From positions 1,321,001 to 1,385,000 of the forward strand of contig NZ_LR778175.1 in the NCBI RefSeq assembly GCF_902810445.1: DNA of 64,000 nucleotides. Reading direction: 5' to 3'. This document shows, in pieces, positions 51,773 through 61,604 of the stretch; positions within the stretch are counted from its first letter, which is position 1, and the number at the start of each line of letters is the position of its first letter. Source of the stretch: Candidatus Nitrosacidococcus tergens. Lineage in GTDB: Bacteria > Pseudomonadota > Gammaproteobacteria > Nitrosococcales > Nitrosococcaceae. The position numbers and the translations under genes were made by a program. The notes under the pieces are model-generated. The model made no database searches and had not been told where the DNA came from. It worked only from the letters and a program-made list of their open reading frames with translations.

Positions 51773-53314
51773 TTAAATATGAAATTTACTAAAAATATTT
51801 ATATTAAGGATATAATTGACCATTATTAGACTATATCCAGCAATTAATATACTTAGCATGAGGGAAAAGAGTATTAAATTAATCCTCTGTTTTTTTACTA
51901 TTTGAGGCGTAAGAATCATTGAGACAAATCCTAGTACTGGAATTTCTACTGTACTTTCAAATCGTTGTCGGGTATAAAAAACAGGTTTTAACATAAACAG
52001 AAAAAAAGAAAAAGCGATACCAGAGCCTATGGAGAGAACAAATGCAGCCGTAGCTAATAAAGGTCGATTTGGACCAATAGGCACCGTAGGTTTAGTTGGT
52101 GGATCTATAATACGGAATTTTATACTCTCTGGAGATTCATCTACGTCTCTACCCATTTTCGCTGATTGGCGGCGCTCTAATAATTCCTCATAGTTTCTTT
52201 TATAAACTCCGTAGTCTCGAGTAAGACTTGCCAGTTCTGCCTCTACTTTAGGTAAGGTATCTACTAAGCCTTTTAAGCGATTTATGATCGATTCTAAAGA
52301 ATTAATGTGTGCCTTTTGGGCTGCTATTTCAGCATCAGCTTCTGCCAAGCTAATTTGCATTTGTTGTTGGTAGTAACTTATTTTTTTGGATTCTCCTGAG
52401 TTTTCTTTAGAGCTTGTAGTCTTCTTTGAGGGTTTATCGATTAAAGAATCAATCTTTTTTTGTAACTCTACAATACTGGGGTGTTTATCCGTATATTTAA
52501 GCATTAATTCATCTAGTTCGTCTTGTAATTCTTGAATACGCCCACTATTTGCATTTGGATCAATAAAAATACTCTCTTCACCATCTTCTGTCTTACCGCT
52601 TAACTCACGCTTAATCGCATCTCGCCGATCTGTCGCTATTTTCAATTCAGTATGTGCCTGTTCTAGCTCAGCCATTTTTCCTTGTAGCCGAGAATAATAA
52701 CCCTCTTTTTCATTAGGCATTAATCCCACATGTTCCCTTTTAAAGTTCATTAATTTCTCTTCAGAATCATTTAGCAGCTCTAGATAAGATTTGATTTGTT
52801 TGTCTAGAAACTCCCCCGCCTGATAAGATTTATTTTGGGATGTACCCAGGGTGTTTTCGACGAAAATATCTAAAATTGTTTGTACTACTTTTTGTGCTAA
52901 AAAGGCACTATTTGCTTGATATGAGATCTCAAATAAATTGTCTCGAGTCCCTCCTAATTTGATTTTCTTTTGAAGTTTTTCTACTAAATCCTCCTCTTCT
53001 TTCTCAGTAGTAAAAGATAAATTCATATCTGTTTCAGCAACCACTTTTTCTAAATTAGGACGGCTAAGTAGCGTTCTTGTGATAATAGAAAGGCGTTGAT
53101 CTATATTAGGGCGAACCGCTAATCCCTTAAGTAGGGGACCTAATAGGGATTCTGTATCTACATAAACTCTTGCTTTAGATTCATACTCATCAGGCATATT
53201 GATAACAAAAAGCCAGCCAGAAATAGCAACTGCCCATACTATTGCTATACCGTACCAGCGATAACGCTTAATTCCACACCAATATTCATAGACTAACAGC
53301 CAAATCTCGTGCAT
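51773..53314 (-). CDS. Exosortase A-associated chain-length determinant protein (Wzz/Wzc type)
   Basis: This 513-residue inner-membrane protein sets polysaccharide length. It has an N-terminal helix (GIAIVWAVAISGWLFVI), a long periplasmic coiled-coil (about 150-390) and a C-terminal helix pair (about 425-510). PPTKPTVPIGPNRPL is the conserved proline motif before the second membrane segment. It has no kinase domain; that is the separate next gene. The Wza-like lipoprotein gene lies directly upstream with 14 bases between. Confidence 0.92.
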   Translation of the reverse strand: MHEIWLLVYEYWCGIKRYRWYGIAIVWAVAISGWLFVINMPDEYESKARVYVDTESLLGPLLKGLAVRPNIDQRLSIITRTLLSRPNLEKVVAETDMNLSFTTEKEEEDLVEKLQKKIKLGGTRDNLFEISYQANSAFLAQKVVQTILDIFVENTLGTSQNKSYQAGEFLDKQIKSYLELLNDSEEKLMNFKREHVGLMPNEKEGYYSRLQGKMAELEQAHTELKIATDRRDAIKRELSGKTEDGEESIFIDPNANSGRIQELQDELDELMLKYTDKHPSIVELQKKIDSLIDKPSKKTTSSKENSGESKKISYYQQQMQISLAEADAEIAAQKAHINSLESIINRLKGLVDTLPKVEAELASLTRDYGVYKRNYEELLERRQSAKMGRDVDESPESIKFRIIDPPTKPTVPIGPNRPLLATAAFVLSIGSGIAFSFFLFMLKPVFYTRQRFESTVEIPVLGFVSMILTPQIVKKQRINLILFSLMLSILIAGYSLIMVNYILNINIFSKFHI

Positions 53315-53328
53315 AAATTTTCTCTTAC

Positions 53329-53967
53329 TTAAAAGAAAGATTCAGGAATAATCAAGATATCCCCAGGGAGCATTTGAATATTTGCAGTAATATCTCCACT
53401 CTTAACTAAATCATCGAGTCGTACTCTATATTCCTTTGCCACACCATTTACAGTGCGTATCAGTGTAGATCTATTTCCAGCAGCAAATTCTGTAAGGCCG
53501 CCCACCTGAATCATGACATCAAGTAGACTCATATTTTCTATATAACTCAATGCTTGAGGCTCGGCTGCTTCTCCAGCAACTCTAATTTGTTCACTAAACC
53601 GGCCTACAAAACCAGATACCATCACTGTAACGATTGGTGTTTTTACAAAAGTAGATAATCTATTCTCTATATCATGGGCTAGTTCAGCAGGGGTTTTTCC
53701 ACTAGCTTGAAGGTCTTCAATAAGAGGGGAATTAATTCGCCCATCAGGACGTACAGCAATACTACTTGAAATATCTTCATTTCCCCATACAAAGATCTCT
53801 AATTGATCTCCAGGACCAATAATATAGTAGGGAGCTTTTTCTGTTTGAGTAGCTATTGCAGGGGCTAGTGGCTTACTTGCACAACCGAAAAGAAAAATAC
53901 TTATAATCATAGGCTGTACAAAATATAAAAACCAAAACTTATGGCTTTTAAAAAATATTTTTAGCAT
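53329..53967 (-). CDS. Exosortase A-associated polysaccharide export lipoprotein (EpsC/Wza-like)
   Basis: This 212-residue outer-membrane export protein has a lipoprotein signal with lipobox LFGC (lipidated Cys29). The polysaccharide-export domain has IGPGDQLEIFVWGNEDISSS and VRPDGRINSPLIEDLQASG. A SLBB domain follows (about 117-205), ending in MLPGDILIIPESFF. It is shorter than E. coli Wza and lacks its outer C-terminal helix, as is usual in PEP-CTERM-type exporters (TIGR03027 type). It is the first gene of the leftward export operon and is divergent from prsT. Confidence 0.92.
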   Translation of the reverse strand: MLKIFFKSHKFWFLYFVQPMIISIFLFGCASKPLAPAIATQTEKAPYYIIGPGDQLEIFVWGNEDISSSIAVRPDGRINSPLIEDLQASGKTPAELAHDIENRLSTFVKTPIVTVMVSGFVGRFSEQIRVAGEAAEPQALSYIENMSLLDVMIQVGGLTEFAAGNRSTLIRTVNGVAKEYRVRLDDLVKSGDITANIQMLPGDILIIPESFF

Positions 53968-54224
53968 CTTAGTATTTACTATAAAAAACCAATATTTTAC
54001 ATAAGAAATTTTTTTTAAGAATCTAATCTCTAAATAAGAAATTAGTATTTACCATTAGTTTATATTAGTAATAATTAGCATTCTAATATTATTTTTAAAA
54101 AATATTGAGATATATGTACTTATTTTTAATAAGAATTTAGAGTATTCTCTAAAATAGAAAGAATTTCATAAGCCATAGGATAACTTTTTAATTAAATTAA
54201 CTTTATATATAAACTAAAATAGTT

Positions 54225-57011
54225 ATGGTTACATTTCGTATTAATAGGAAATTAAATGCTGTTCTATTACTATCGCTTTTCTTAATAAGCTGTAGTAAAG
54301 ACTTTACTCCTGAAGAATATATTGCTCGTGCTAAGGAGTATCAAGAAAAACAAGACATAAGTTCAGCAATTATAGAGCTAAAAAATGCATTACAAAAATC
54401 TCCAGATAACGCTGAGGCACGTCTCTTGCTTGGAAAAGCTTATATACAAACGAGTAATGGAGCAGCTAGTGAGAAGGAGCTAGAAAAAGCAATTAAATTT
54501 GGATTGCCTTCACAGGATGGAGTTATTCCTCTGACTCGTGCTCTATTTTTGCAAGGTAAGTTTCAGGAAGCGATAGATAGTATTGCCAAATATCCAGACT
54601 TACCTAAAAATATTGAAGAGGAGTTATTACCTCTACAAGGAGAGGCTTACTTAGGGTTAAATAATTTAGAAGAAGCAAAGAGATATTATAATGCTGCACT
54701 TAAAATTAATCCTAATAATCGAGATGCTAATCTTGGGAAAGCTAAAATAGAAGCTGCTCAAGGTGAGTTTGATAGTGCACGTAATGGAATAAATAAAGTC
54801 TTAGAAAATTCCCCTGAATTTGCTCCCGCATGGAATTTATTAGGAAACCTAGAAAGGTATCAAGGAAATGCAGAAGCTGCTGAACAAGCTTATGGAAAAG
54901 CTATTGAATTCAGGAAAAACAATGAGGATGATCGTTTAAATAGAGCACTCGTACGTATTTTTCTTAAAAACTATGAAGGTGCAGCACAAGATCTTGACAT
55001 ATTAAAAAAGAAAAACCCTAATCATCCTACTGTTAATTATGGTTATGGCTTATTAAATTTTGAACAAAAAAAATACCCTGATGCTGAGGAGGATTTTCAA
55101 AAAGTACTTAATGTTCAAGAATACACTCCTGCTCTTTTTTATTTAGGATTAACCCAATATAGGTTAGGTAAAATAGAACAGGCAGAAAAAAACTTAGCTC
55201 AGTTTGTAGCTCAATCACCAGATAATAGCACTGGTGCAAAACTATTAGGAGAGATACGCCTTAGTAAAGGTGATTACAATGGTGCTAAATCAATACTGAG
55301 CAAAGTACTCACTAAAACACCTAATGATTCACAGGCACTTGCTTTAATGGGAGATGTTGCTTTAAAGCAAGGTAACCCAAAAGAAAGTGCAGAGTATTTC
55401 CGTAGAGTAACCGTTGAAAACCCGGAATCAGCTCTTGCTTATTCAAAGCTAGGGTTAAGCTTAGATTTATTAGGAAAGCATAATGAAGGTACTGCAGCAC
55501 TAGAGAAAGCAAGGGATTTAAATAACCAAACACCTCAAGCAGATCTGTTAGTGATTCTAAGTTATTTACGTGCTCATGAGTTTGATAAAGCTATAGAAAA
55601 TGCACAGTTAATGCGCCAAAAATATCCAGAAAACCCTACGCCATTCACCCTAATGGGAGGAGCATATCTTGGAAAAGGAGATAACGACAAAGCAAAAGCC
55701 TCTTTTGAAGAAGCACTAAAAATTGCCCCTGGAGATCCTAATGCGTCGCATCAATTAGCAAGCCTGGCGATTTTAAAGAATAATCTTGAAGAGGCAACTA
55801 CTCTTTATAAGAAAGTGCTTAAAGAATATCCTAATGACTTACAAACTATGCTCAGGCTTGCAGATCTGGAACAGAAAAAAGGACAGGTTAAAAAAACTAA
55901 GAAGCTTATTGAGCAAGCTATAGAAACTAACCCTAAGGCACTAGCACCTCGAATGATTTTGGCTGATTATTATATTAAAGCAAAACAGCCAAAACAAGCT
56001 CTAGAAACCCTTGCTGATGTACAGGTAGATAATTCTGAAAATCCTGCACTAGTTGCACTGACTGGAAAAGCACAGCTTGCAGCAGGACAAACTGGTACCG
56101 CATTGGATTTATTTAAAAAATTAGTTCGATTACAACCTGAATCAGCGGCAGCACACTATGAGCTTGCTAAAGCATATAACCAAATGGGGCAAGCTACTGA
56201 AGTTAAAAAATCTCTTAAAAATACGCTAGATTTAGACCCTCACTACCTAGCTGCTCAGTTACAGATGGCCTATATTGCAATGAGCGAAGAGAAAATGGAT
56301 AAAGCTAATGAATACCTACAAAGTGCGGAAAAAGACTATCCTGATAATCGAGAAGTCATCAATTTAAGGGCAGGCTTTGCTATCAAAGAAAATCAGCCTG
56401 AAAAAGCAATAGAAATTTATCAGCAAGCACAAAATCGCTTTCCTGATAGCAACTATTGGCCAATACAGCTTTCCCAACTTTATTGGCGAACTAATCAACA
56501 GCAAAAAAGCCTAACTACTCTAGAGGCATGGCTAAAAAAACATCCTGATGATTTCAGTGCAAGACTTATATTAGCTAATAATTACCTTATCTCTGGTAAA
56601 AATGATCAAGCTAGAACATCGTTTACTAAACTCCATGATCAAGCACCAGAAGATATCATTGTACTTAACAATTTAGCTTGGCTAATGCGAGATGAGAATC
56701 CAAAGAGAGCACTTGGCTATGCACAACAGGCCTTAACTTTAGATCCAGAAAATCCTGAAGTTATGGATACTCTTGGTACACTACTGTTAAAACAAGGTGA
56801 GCCAGCAAAAGCCTTAAAGTTACTGGAAAAAGCAGCAGAAAAACTACCTAAGAATCAGACAATTCAATTTCATAAGGTTCAAGCACTTATACAGAGTAAA
56901 CGTACTGATACTATGGGTGCTAAAAAGCTACTGCGGGATTTACTTTCTTCTGATGATTCGTTTTTAGAGCGCGATGAAGCAGAATCTCTATTAGAGAAAT
57001 TAGGAAGTTAA
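54225..57011 (+). CDS. prsT: PrsT-type TPR lipoprotein of the PEP-CTERM system
   Basis: This 928-residue protein has a lipoprotein signal with lipobox LISC (Cys23). The rest is about 23-25 tetratricopeptide repeats, marked by recurring A--Y--A and LG--Y--G spacing and P at helix ends. It matches the XrtA/PEP-CTERM TPR family (TIGR02917 type). It probably scaffolds the secretion or polymer complex in the periplasm. It is the only rightward gene in the locus. No clear ribosome binding site precedes the ATG. Upstream, the 257-base AT-rich gap shows no sigma-54 motif. Confidence 0.92.
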   Translation: MVTFRINRKLNAVLLLSLFLISCSKDFTPEEYIARAKEYQEKQDISSAIIELKNALQKSPDNAEARLLLGKAYIQTSNGAASEKELEKAIKFGLPSQDGVIPLTRALFLQGKFQEAIDSIAKYPDLPKNIEEELLPLQGEAYLGLNNLEEAKRYYNAALKINPNNRDANLGKAKIEAAQGEFDSARNGINKVLENSPEFAPAWNLLGNLERYQGNAEAAEQAYGKAIEFRKNNEDDRLNRALVRIFLKNYEGAAQDLDILKKKNPNHPTVNYGYGLLNFEQKKYPDAEEDFQKVLNVQEYTPALFYLGLTQYRLGKIEQAEKNLAQFVAQSPDNSTGAKLLGEIRLSKGDYNGAKSILSKVLTKTPNDSQALALMGDVALKQGNPKESAEYFRRVTVENPESALAYSKLGLSLDLLGKHNEGTAALEKARDLNNQTPQADLLVILSYLRAHEFDKAIENAQLMRQKYPENPTPFTLMGGAYLGKGDNDKAKASFEEALKIAPGDPNASHQLASLAILKNNLEEATTLYKKVLKEYPNDLQTMLRLADLEQKKGQVKKTKKLIEQAIETNPKALAPRMILADYYIKAKQPKQALETLADVQVDNSENPALVALTGKAQLAAGQTGTALDLFKKLVRLQPESAAAHYELAKAYNQMGQATEVKKSLKNTLDLDPHYLAAQLQMAYIAMSEEKMDKANEYLQSAEKDYPDNREVINLRAGFAIKENQPEKAIEIYQQAQNRFPDSNYWPIQLSQLYWRTNQQQKSLTTLEAWLKKHPDDFSARLILANNYLISGKNDQARTSFTKLHDQAPEDIIVLNNLAWLMRDENPKRALGYAQQALTLDPENPEVMDTLGTLLLKQGEPAKALKLLEKAAEKLPKNQTIQFHKVQALIQSKRTDTMGAKKLLRDLLSSDDSFLERDEAESLLEKLGS

Positions 57012-57020
57012 TTACTTAAC

Positions 57021-57051
57021 GGGGGTTTACAAATTTTATTAGCGAACCCCC
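57021..57051. terminator. Bidirectional hairpin between prsT and the initiating sugar transferase gene
   Basis: GGGGGTT and AACCCCC form a 7-base stem with a 17-base A/T loop, followed by TTTCC on the plus strand. It sits between convergent prsT and the sugar transferase gene and overlaps the latter's last codons. The long loop and short T-tract make termination moderate at best. Confidence 0.4.
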
Positions 57052-58436
57052 TTTCCTGTGACTACTACTTCAGCTGTTTGAAGTAGAATCATAAGATCAA
57101 AGAAAAACCCATAATTCTTTACATAATAAAGATCATATTCAAGCTTCTTAAGAGCATCCTCTTCTGTACTTCCATAGGGGTAACTAATTTGAGCCCATCC
57201 TGCTAACCCTGGTTTAATTCGATGTCGCTGATTATAATAGGGGATTTTTTTAGCAAGAGTTTCAACAAATTCTGGGCGCTCTGGGCGTGGACCTACAAAA
57301 CTCATTTTTCCTTGAATAATATTAAAAATTTGAGGTAGCTCATCAATTCGAGTACGCCGTAACCACCAGCCAATAGGGGTAATTCTCGAGTCGTTACTTG
57401 CAGCCCAACGTGCTTTTCCATCTGATTCTGCGTTTTGATACATCGTACGAAATTTCCAAATTCGGAAAATTTTATTTCCCTCTCCTACACGATTTTGATA
57501 GTACAAAATAGGGCGACCGCTTTCTAAAAGAATAGCAATAGTTGCAAAAATTAAAAGAGGGGCACAAAGGATAACTAGAATAATACTTATAGCAATATCG
57601 AATGTACGCTTACCTATTTGGCGTAAAAAATAGCCTTTAAATCCTGTAGCGAGTAATAGCCAACGAGGATCCATAATATCAATTTTAATTTTACTCGTTG
57701 TTCGTTCAAAAAAATCAAGTATATCTATAACCTCAATGCCTAATAGACGACAACTCAGTAGTGCATCAAAAGGTAAATCATCTCTGCATTCATTAGTTGC
57801 AATAATAATTTCATCTACATTTTTTTGTATTACATATTTTTGCAAATTAGAGATATTAATCTCTACTAGATTCTCATTTGCAACTAAAATAGGCTCATCA
57901 GACATTGGAATATAACCGATAATATGAATACCAAGCTGCTTAAAATTATCATGCATATTCTCTAGAGTTTTAGCCCTTTTACCTGCCCCAAAAATGAGTA
58001 ATTTTCGCTGCAAGGACTCTAAACTAAGAAGGTAAGAAAAAGTAAATCTAATTGATAGTAGAGCAAAAAAGGTCGTGATAATATCAGCAGTAAAAATACG
58101 CTTACCCAGATAAAGATCTGGAATAAAATAAAAAACAATCCCCAGCCCTAAAGTAGCTAAAAATATAGCTGCAGCAACATGATAAAGAATATCAATTCTT
58201 TCTTGGGATTGACGGCGACGATATAGCCCTGCAATTACAAGTGAAGCAGTAACAATCAATACGTAGATGCCTGCGTTTATCCATATTGCTTCTATACTCT
58301 CTTTAGGAAGATCAGACCAACCTAAAAAAATAGTATAAATTGTTAGCCAAATACTAGGTAATAAGATAGTGACTTCAAAAAATGCAAGTAATAAAAAACT
58401 TGCTCTTACATAGTGATTGAAGAATCGAATACTCAT
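57039..58436 (-). CDS. Exosortase A-associated initiating sugar transferase (EpsB-like)
   Basis: This 465-residue polyprenyl-phosphate glycosylphosphotransferase starts the repeat unit by moving a sugar phosphate onto undecaprenyl phosphate. It has four N-terminal membrane helices (about 15-135), a Rossmann-like central domain with IFGAGKRAKTLEN, and a C-terminal bacterial sugar transferase domain. The domain begins KRTFDIAISIILVILCAPLL and contains KFRTMYQNAESDG, RRTRIDELPQIFNI, and VGPRPERPEFV with RHRIKPGLAGWAQI. It resembles the TIGR03013 type. Its stop overlaps the prsT-end hairpin. The donor sugar is unknown. Confidence 0.9.
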   Translation of the reverse strand: MSIRFFNHYVRASFLLLAFFEVTILLPSIWLTIYTIFLGWSDLPKESIEAIWINAGIYVLIVTASLVIAGLYRRRQSQERIDILYHVAAAIFLATLGLGIVFYFIPDLYLGKRIFTADIITTFFALLSIRFTFSYLLSLESLQRKLLIFGAGKRAKTLENMHDNFKQLGIHIIGYIPMSDEPILVANENLVEINISNLQKYVIQKNVDEIIIATNECRDDLPFDALLSCRLLGIEVIDILDFFERTTSKIKIDIMDPRWLLLATGFKGYFLRQIGKRTFDIAISIILVILCAPLLIFATIAILLESGRPILYYQNRVGEGNKIFRIWKFRTMYQNAESDGKARWAASNDSRITPIGWWLRRTRIDELPQIFNIIQGKMSFVGPRPERPEFVETLAKKIPYYNQRHRIKPGLAGWAQISYPYGSTEEDALKKLEYDLYYVKNYGFFFDLMILLQTAEVVVTGKGVR

Positions 58437-58501
58437 AACTAACTATAAAGATGGTTTCAGTACTAAAATTGTCGTCATTTTTATAGCTAATGGCTGTTGA
58501 C

Positions 58502-59455
58502 CTAAAGATCTAAGATAGGACCAATAGAGATAATCCCATAAGGGTTTATCGTTGGGTGGCTTCGAAAGTAATGATTTCGGATATGATCCCAGTGAACCGT
58601 ATCTGCTACGCCATGCATATGATAGATACGGTGGAGTAAGTGGCTAAGATTTGGATAATCTGCAATTCGCTTTTGATCGCATTTAAAATGGGTTACATAA
58701 ACTGGATCAAAACGCAATAAACTTGTCCATAACCTTAAATCTGCCTCAGTCAGTTGATTACCTACCAGAAAACTATTTTTCTCTAATTTAGATTCTAGCT
58801 CTTCTAAGGTATCGAACAAAACAGTGACCGCTTCATCATAAGCTTCTTGACTGGTGGCAAACCCTGCTTTGTACACACCATTATTTACGTTGTCATAAAC
58901 AAGGCTATTCATAGCATCGATATCTGAATGTAAATGATCTGGGTAATAATCTCCTACTGTAGCACCAATATGATCAAAGGTACTATTTAACATACGGATA
59001 ATTTCACTCGATTCATTATTTACAATGATTTCTTGCTGCTTATCCCATAATATGGGCACGACTGACCGACCTGTATAACTAGAATTTGCTTTTATATAGA
59101 GCTGATAGAGCTTTTCAAATCCATACAGATTATCCCCTGTAGCTCCCTCAAAATCAGTGCGAAACTCCCAACCATTTTCTAGCATCAGTGGATGAACTAC
59201 AGAAATACTAATATGCTTCTCAAGCCCCTTCCATGCACGCATAATTAAAGTACGATGAGCCCAAGGGCAGGCGTAAGATACATATAAATGATAACGATTA
59301 GATTCTGCTTTAAATCCTCCTTCTCCAGATAATCCCGGTGATCCATCAGGGGTAATCCAGTTACGAAATTGGCTCACTTCTCGCTTAAACCTCCCTCCAC
59401 TATTTTTAGTATCATACCATTGATTGTGCCACTGACCATTTACAAGAAGCCCCAT
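58502..59455 (-). CDS. Glutathionyl-hydroquinone reductase (YqjG/ECM4-like)
   Basis: This is a 317-residue xi-class glutathione transferase that reduces glutathionyl-hydroquinones. The active-site cysteine is Cys63 in YACPWAHRT. NESSEIIRMLN binds glutathione and the C-terminal alpha domain has VGNQLTEADLRLW. RNHYFRSHPTINP near the end is typical of the xi class. It lies next to the tRNA and is not linked to the polysaccharide locus by function. A GAGG ribosome binding site precedes the ATG. Confidence 0.93.
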   Translation of the reverse strand: MGLLVNGQWHNQWYDTKNSGGRFKREVSQFRNWITPDGSPGLSGEGGFKAESNRYHLYVSYACPWAHRTLIMRAWKGLEKHISISVVHPLMLENGWEFRTDFEGATGDNLYGFEKLYQLYIKANSSYTGRSVVPILWDKQQEIIVNNESSEIIRMLNSTFDHIGATVGDYYPDHLHSDIDAMNSLVYDNVNNGVYKAGFATSQEAYDEAVTVLFDTLEELESKLEKNSFLVGNQLTEADLRLWTSLLRFDPVYVTHFKCDQKRIADYPNLSHLLHRIYHMHGVADTVHWDHIRNHYFRSHPTINPYGIISIGPILDL

Positions 59456-59565
59456 AGTTTATACCTCTATTGTCTTTAACATGGATTTTGAATACCTAAT
59501 TATAAAGGAGAAATATAGGTGAGAAAAAAAGAGAAATATCAGGAGAAAAAGGATATTTATTTAGA

Positions 59566-59642
<77 letters not shown>

Positions 59643-59704
59643 TTTACCGCTAAAAAGGAAGAATACCTGCTTTTAGAGATAACGTCTATGTTTAAGGTAG
59701 AAAA

Positions 59705-61567
59705 TTACTTCTTAAGTTGGGTAATATCTCGTACTGCTCCTTTTGCTGCAGATGTAGTTAAGGCAGCGTAAGCTTGAAGGGCTGAAGAAATAGGACGATT
59801 TCTATTTTGAGGCTGCCAAGCTTGTACTCCTTTTTGTTCCATAGCTATTCTACGTTGGGTAAGTATTTGCTCATCTACTGCCAAATGAATTCTCCGATGG
59901 GGAATGTTGATTTCTATTACATCACCTTCTTCTACTAACCCAATTAATCCTCCTTCTGCTGCTTCAGGAGAAATATGACCAATAGAAAGTCCTGATGTAC
60001 CTCCAGAAAATCTACCATCGGTAATTAAGGCACAAGCTACCCCTAACCCTTTTGCTTTTAAATAGCTAGTAGGATAAAGCATTTCTTGCATTCCAGGACC
60101 TCCTTTAGGTCCTTCATAGCGAATAATCATAATCTCTCCTGAATGAATGGAATCGCTCAAAATAGCGTCCACAGCGTCCTCTTGGCTTTCAAAGACTTGA
60201 GCTGGGCCAGAAAAAATTAAAATAGAAGGATCTACCCCAGCGGTTTTCACTACACACCCTTCTTCTGCAAGATTACCATAGAGTATGGCTAACCCCCCAT
60301 CTTGACTATAAGCATGGGCAATATCACGAATACACCCTTTCTCCCGATCTAAATCAAGATTTCGCCAGCGATTACTTTGGCTAAAAGCTACTTGGGTTGC
60401 AATTCCTCCAGGTGCTGCTAAGTATCGACTTTGAATAGTCTCATCTTGAGTACGGGCAATATCCCATTGTTCAAGGGCATTTCCCAAAGTTTTGCTATGA
60501 ACTGTATATACTTCCCGATTGATTAACCCAGATTGATTGAGTTCTCCAAGAATGGCCATGACTCCCCCTGCTCGATGTAAATCTTCCATGTGATATTCTG
60601 GGGTAGCTGGAGAAACCTTACATAAATGAGGAACCTTTAGAGATAAACGATCAATATCTGCCATAGAAAAATCTACCCCTGCTTCATGGGCAGCAGCAAG
60701 GAGGTGTAACACTGTATTGGTGGATCCTCCCATAGCGATATCTAAACTCATGGCATTTTCAAAAGCATCAAAGCTCGCAATCGATCTAGGTAATACCCTA
60801 TGATCATCCTGCTCGTAGTAACGTTTTGCTAGCTCTACAATAATTCGCCCTGATTCTAGAAATAAGTCTTTACGATCTCCATGGGTGGCTAATAAAGAGC
60901 CATTACCTGGTAGGGATAATCCAAGTACTTCAGTCAAACAATTCATGGAATTAGCAGTAAACATTCCTGAGCAAGAACCGCAGGTAGGACAAGCCGATTG
61001 CTCATAAGCTATCACATCCTCATCACTTGCGTGAAAATCTACTGCTGCTACCATCGCATCTACTAAATCAAGACTCATATTTTTTCCATGGAGCTTAATT
61101 TTCCCCGCTTCCATCGGTCCACCAGAAACAAAGATAGTAGGAATATTGAGCCGCAGTGCTGCCATCAGCATGCCTGGAGTAATTTTGTCGCAGTTGGAAA
61201 TGCACACCATGGCATCAGCACAATGAGCATTGATCATATACTCTACCGAATCAGCAATAATTTCTCGGGAAGGTAGAGAGTAGAGCATGCCACTATGACC
61301 CATAGCAATTCCATCATCCACTGCAATGGTATTAAATTCCTTAGCTACTCCTCCTTGTTTTTCAATTTCTCTCGCAACTAATTGTCCTAGATCTTTTAAA
61401 TGTACATGACCAGGAACAAATTGGGTAAAAGAGTTGGCAATGGCAATAATTGGTTTTTCAAAATCCTCTTCTTTCATACCCGTAGCTCGCCATAATGCAC
61501 GAGCACCTGCCATATTTCTACCATGGGTTGTTGTTCGAGATCGATAAACCGGCATTGCTCTCTCCAA
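59705..61567 (-). CDS. ilvD: Dihydroxy-acid dehydratase IlvD
   Basis: IlvD dehydrates dihydroxy-isovalerate and dihydroxy-methylvalerate in valine and isoleucine synthesis. It is 620 residues. Iron-sulfur ligands and metal sites are in CISNCDKITPGM and CPTCGSCSGMFTANSMNCL. PGGPGMQEMLYPTSYLKAKG-type and DGRFSGGTSGLSIGH motifs close the protein. It lies downstream of rep with a 37-base gap. Other branched-chain genes are not in the window. Confidence 0.97.
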   Translation of the reverse strand: MERAMPVYRSRTTTHGRNMAGARALWRATGMKEEDFEKPIIAIANSFTQFVPGHVHLKDLGQLVAREIEKQGGVAKEFNTIAVDDGIAMGHSGMLYSLPSREIIADSVEYMINAHCADAMVCISNCDKITPGMLMAALRLNIPTIFVSGGPMEAGKIKLHGKNMSLDLVDAMVAAVDFHASDEDVIAYEQSACPTCGSCSGMFTANSMNCLTEVLGLSLPGNGSLLATHGDRKDLFLESGRIIVELAKRYYEQDDHRVLPRSIASFDAFENAMSLDIAMGGSTNTVLHLLAAAHEAGVDFSMADIDRLSLKVPHLCKVSPATPEYHMEDLHRAGGVMAILGELNQSGLINREVYTVHSKTLGNALEQWDIARTQDETIQSRYLAAPGGIATQVAFSQSNRWRNLDLDREKGCIRDIAHAYSQDGGLAILYGNLAEEGCVVKTAGVDPSILIFSGPAQVFESQEDAVDAILSDSIHSGEIMIIRYEGPKGGPGMQEMLYPTSYLKAKGLGVACALITDGRFSGGTSGLSIGHISPEAAEGGLIGLVEEGDVIEINIPHRRIHLAVDEQILTQRRIAMEQKGVQAWQPQNRNRPISSALQAYAALTTSAAKGAVRDITQLKK

Positions 61568-61604
61568 AAAATAGTTTATGTTAGAAGTATTCTAATTGAA
61601 AAAA

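Noticed and set aside
53968..54224. Sigma-54 promoter before prsT or the export operon, expected from PrsK/PrsR systems
   Set aside because: No GG-N10-GC pair with the right context was found on either strand.
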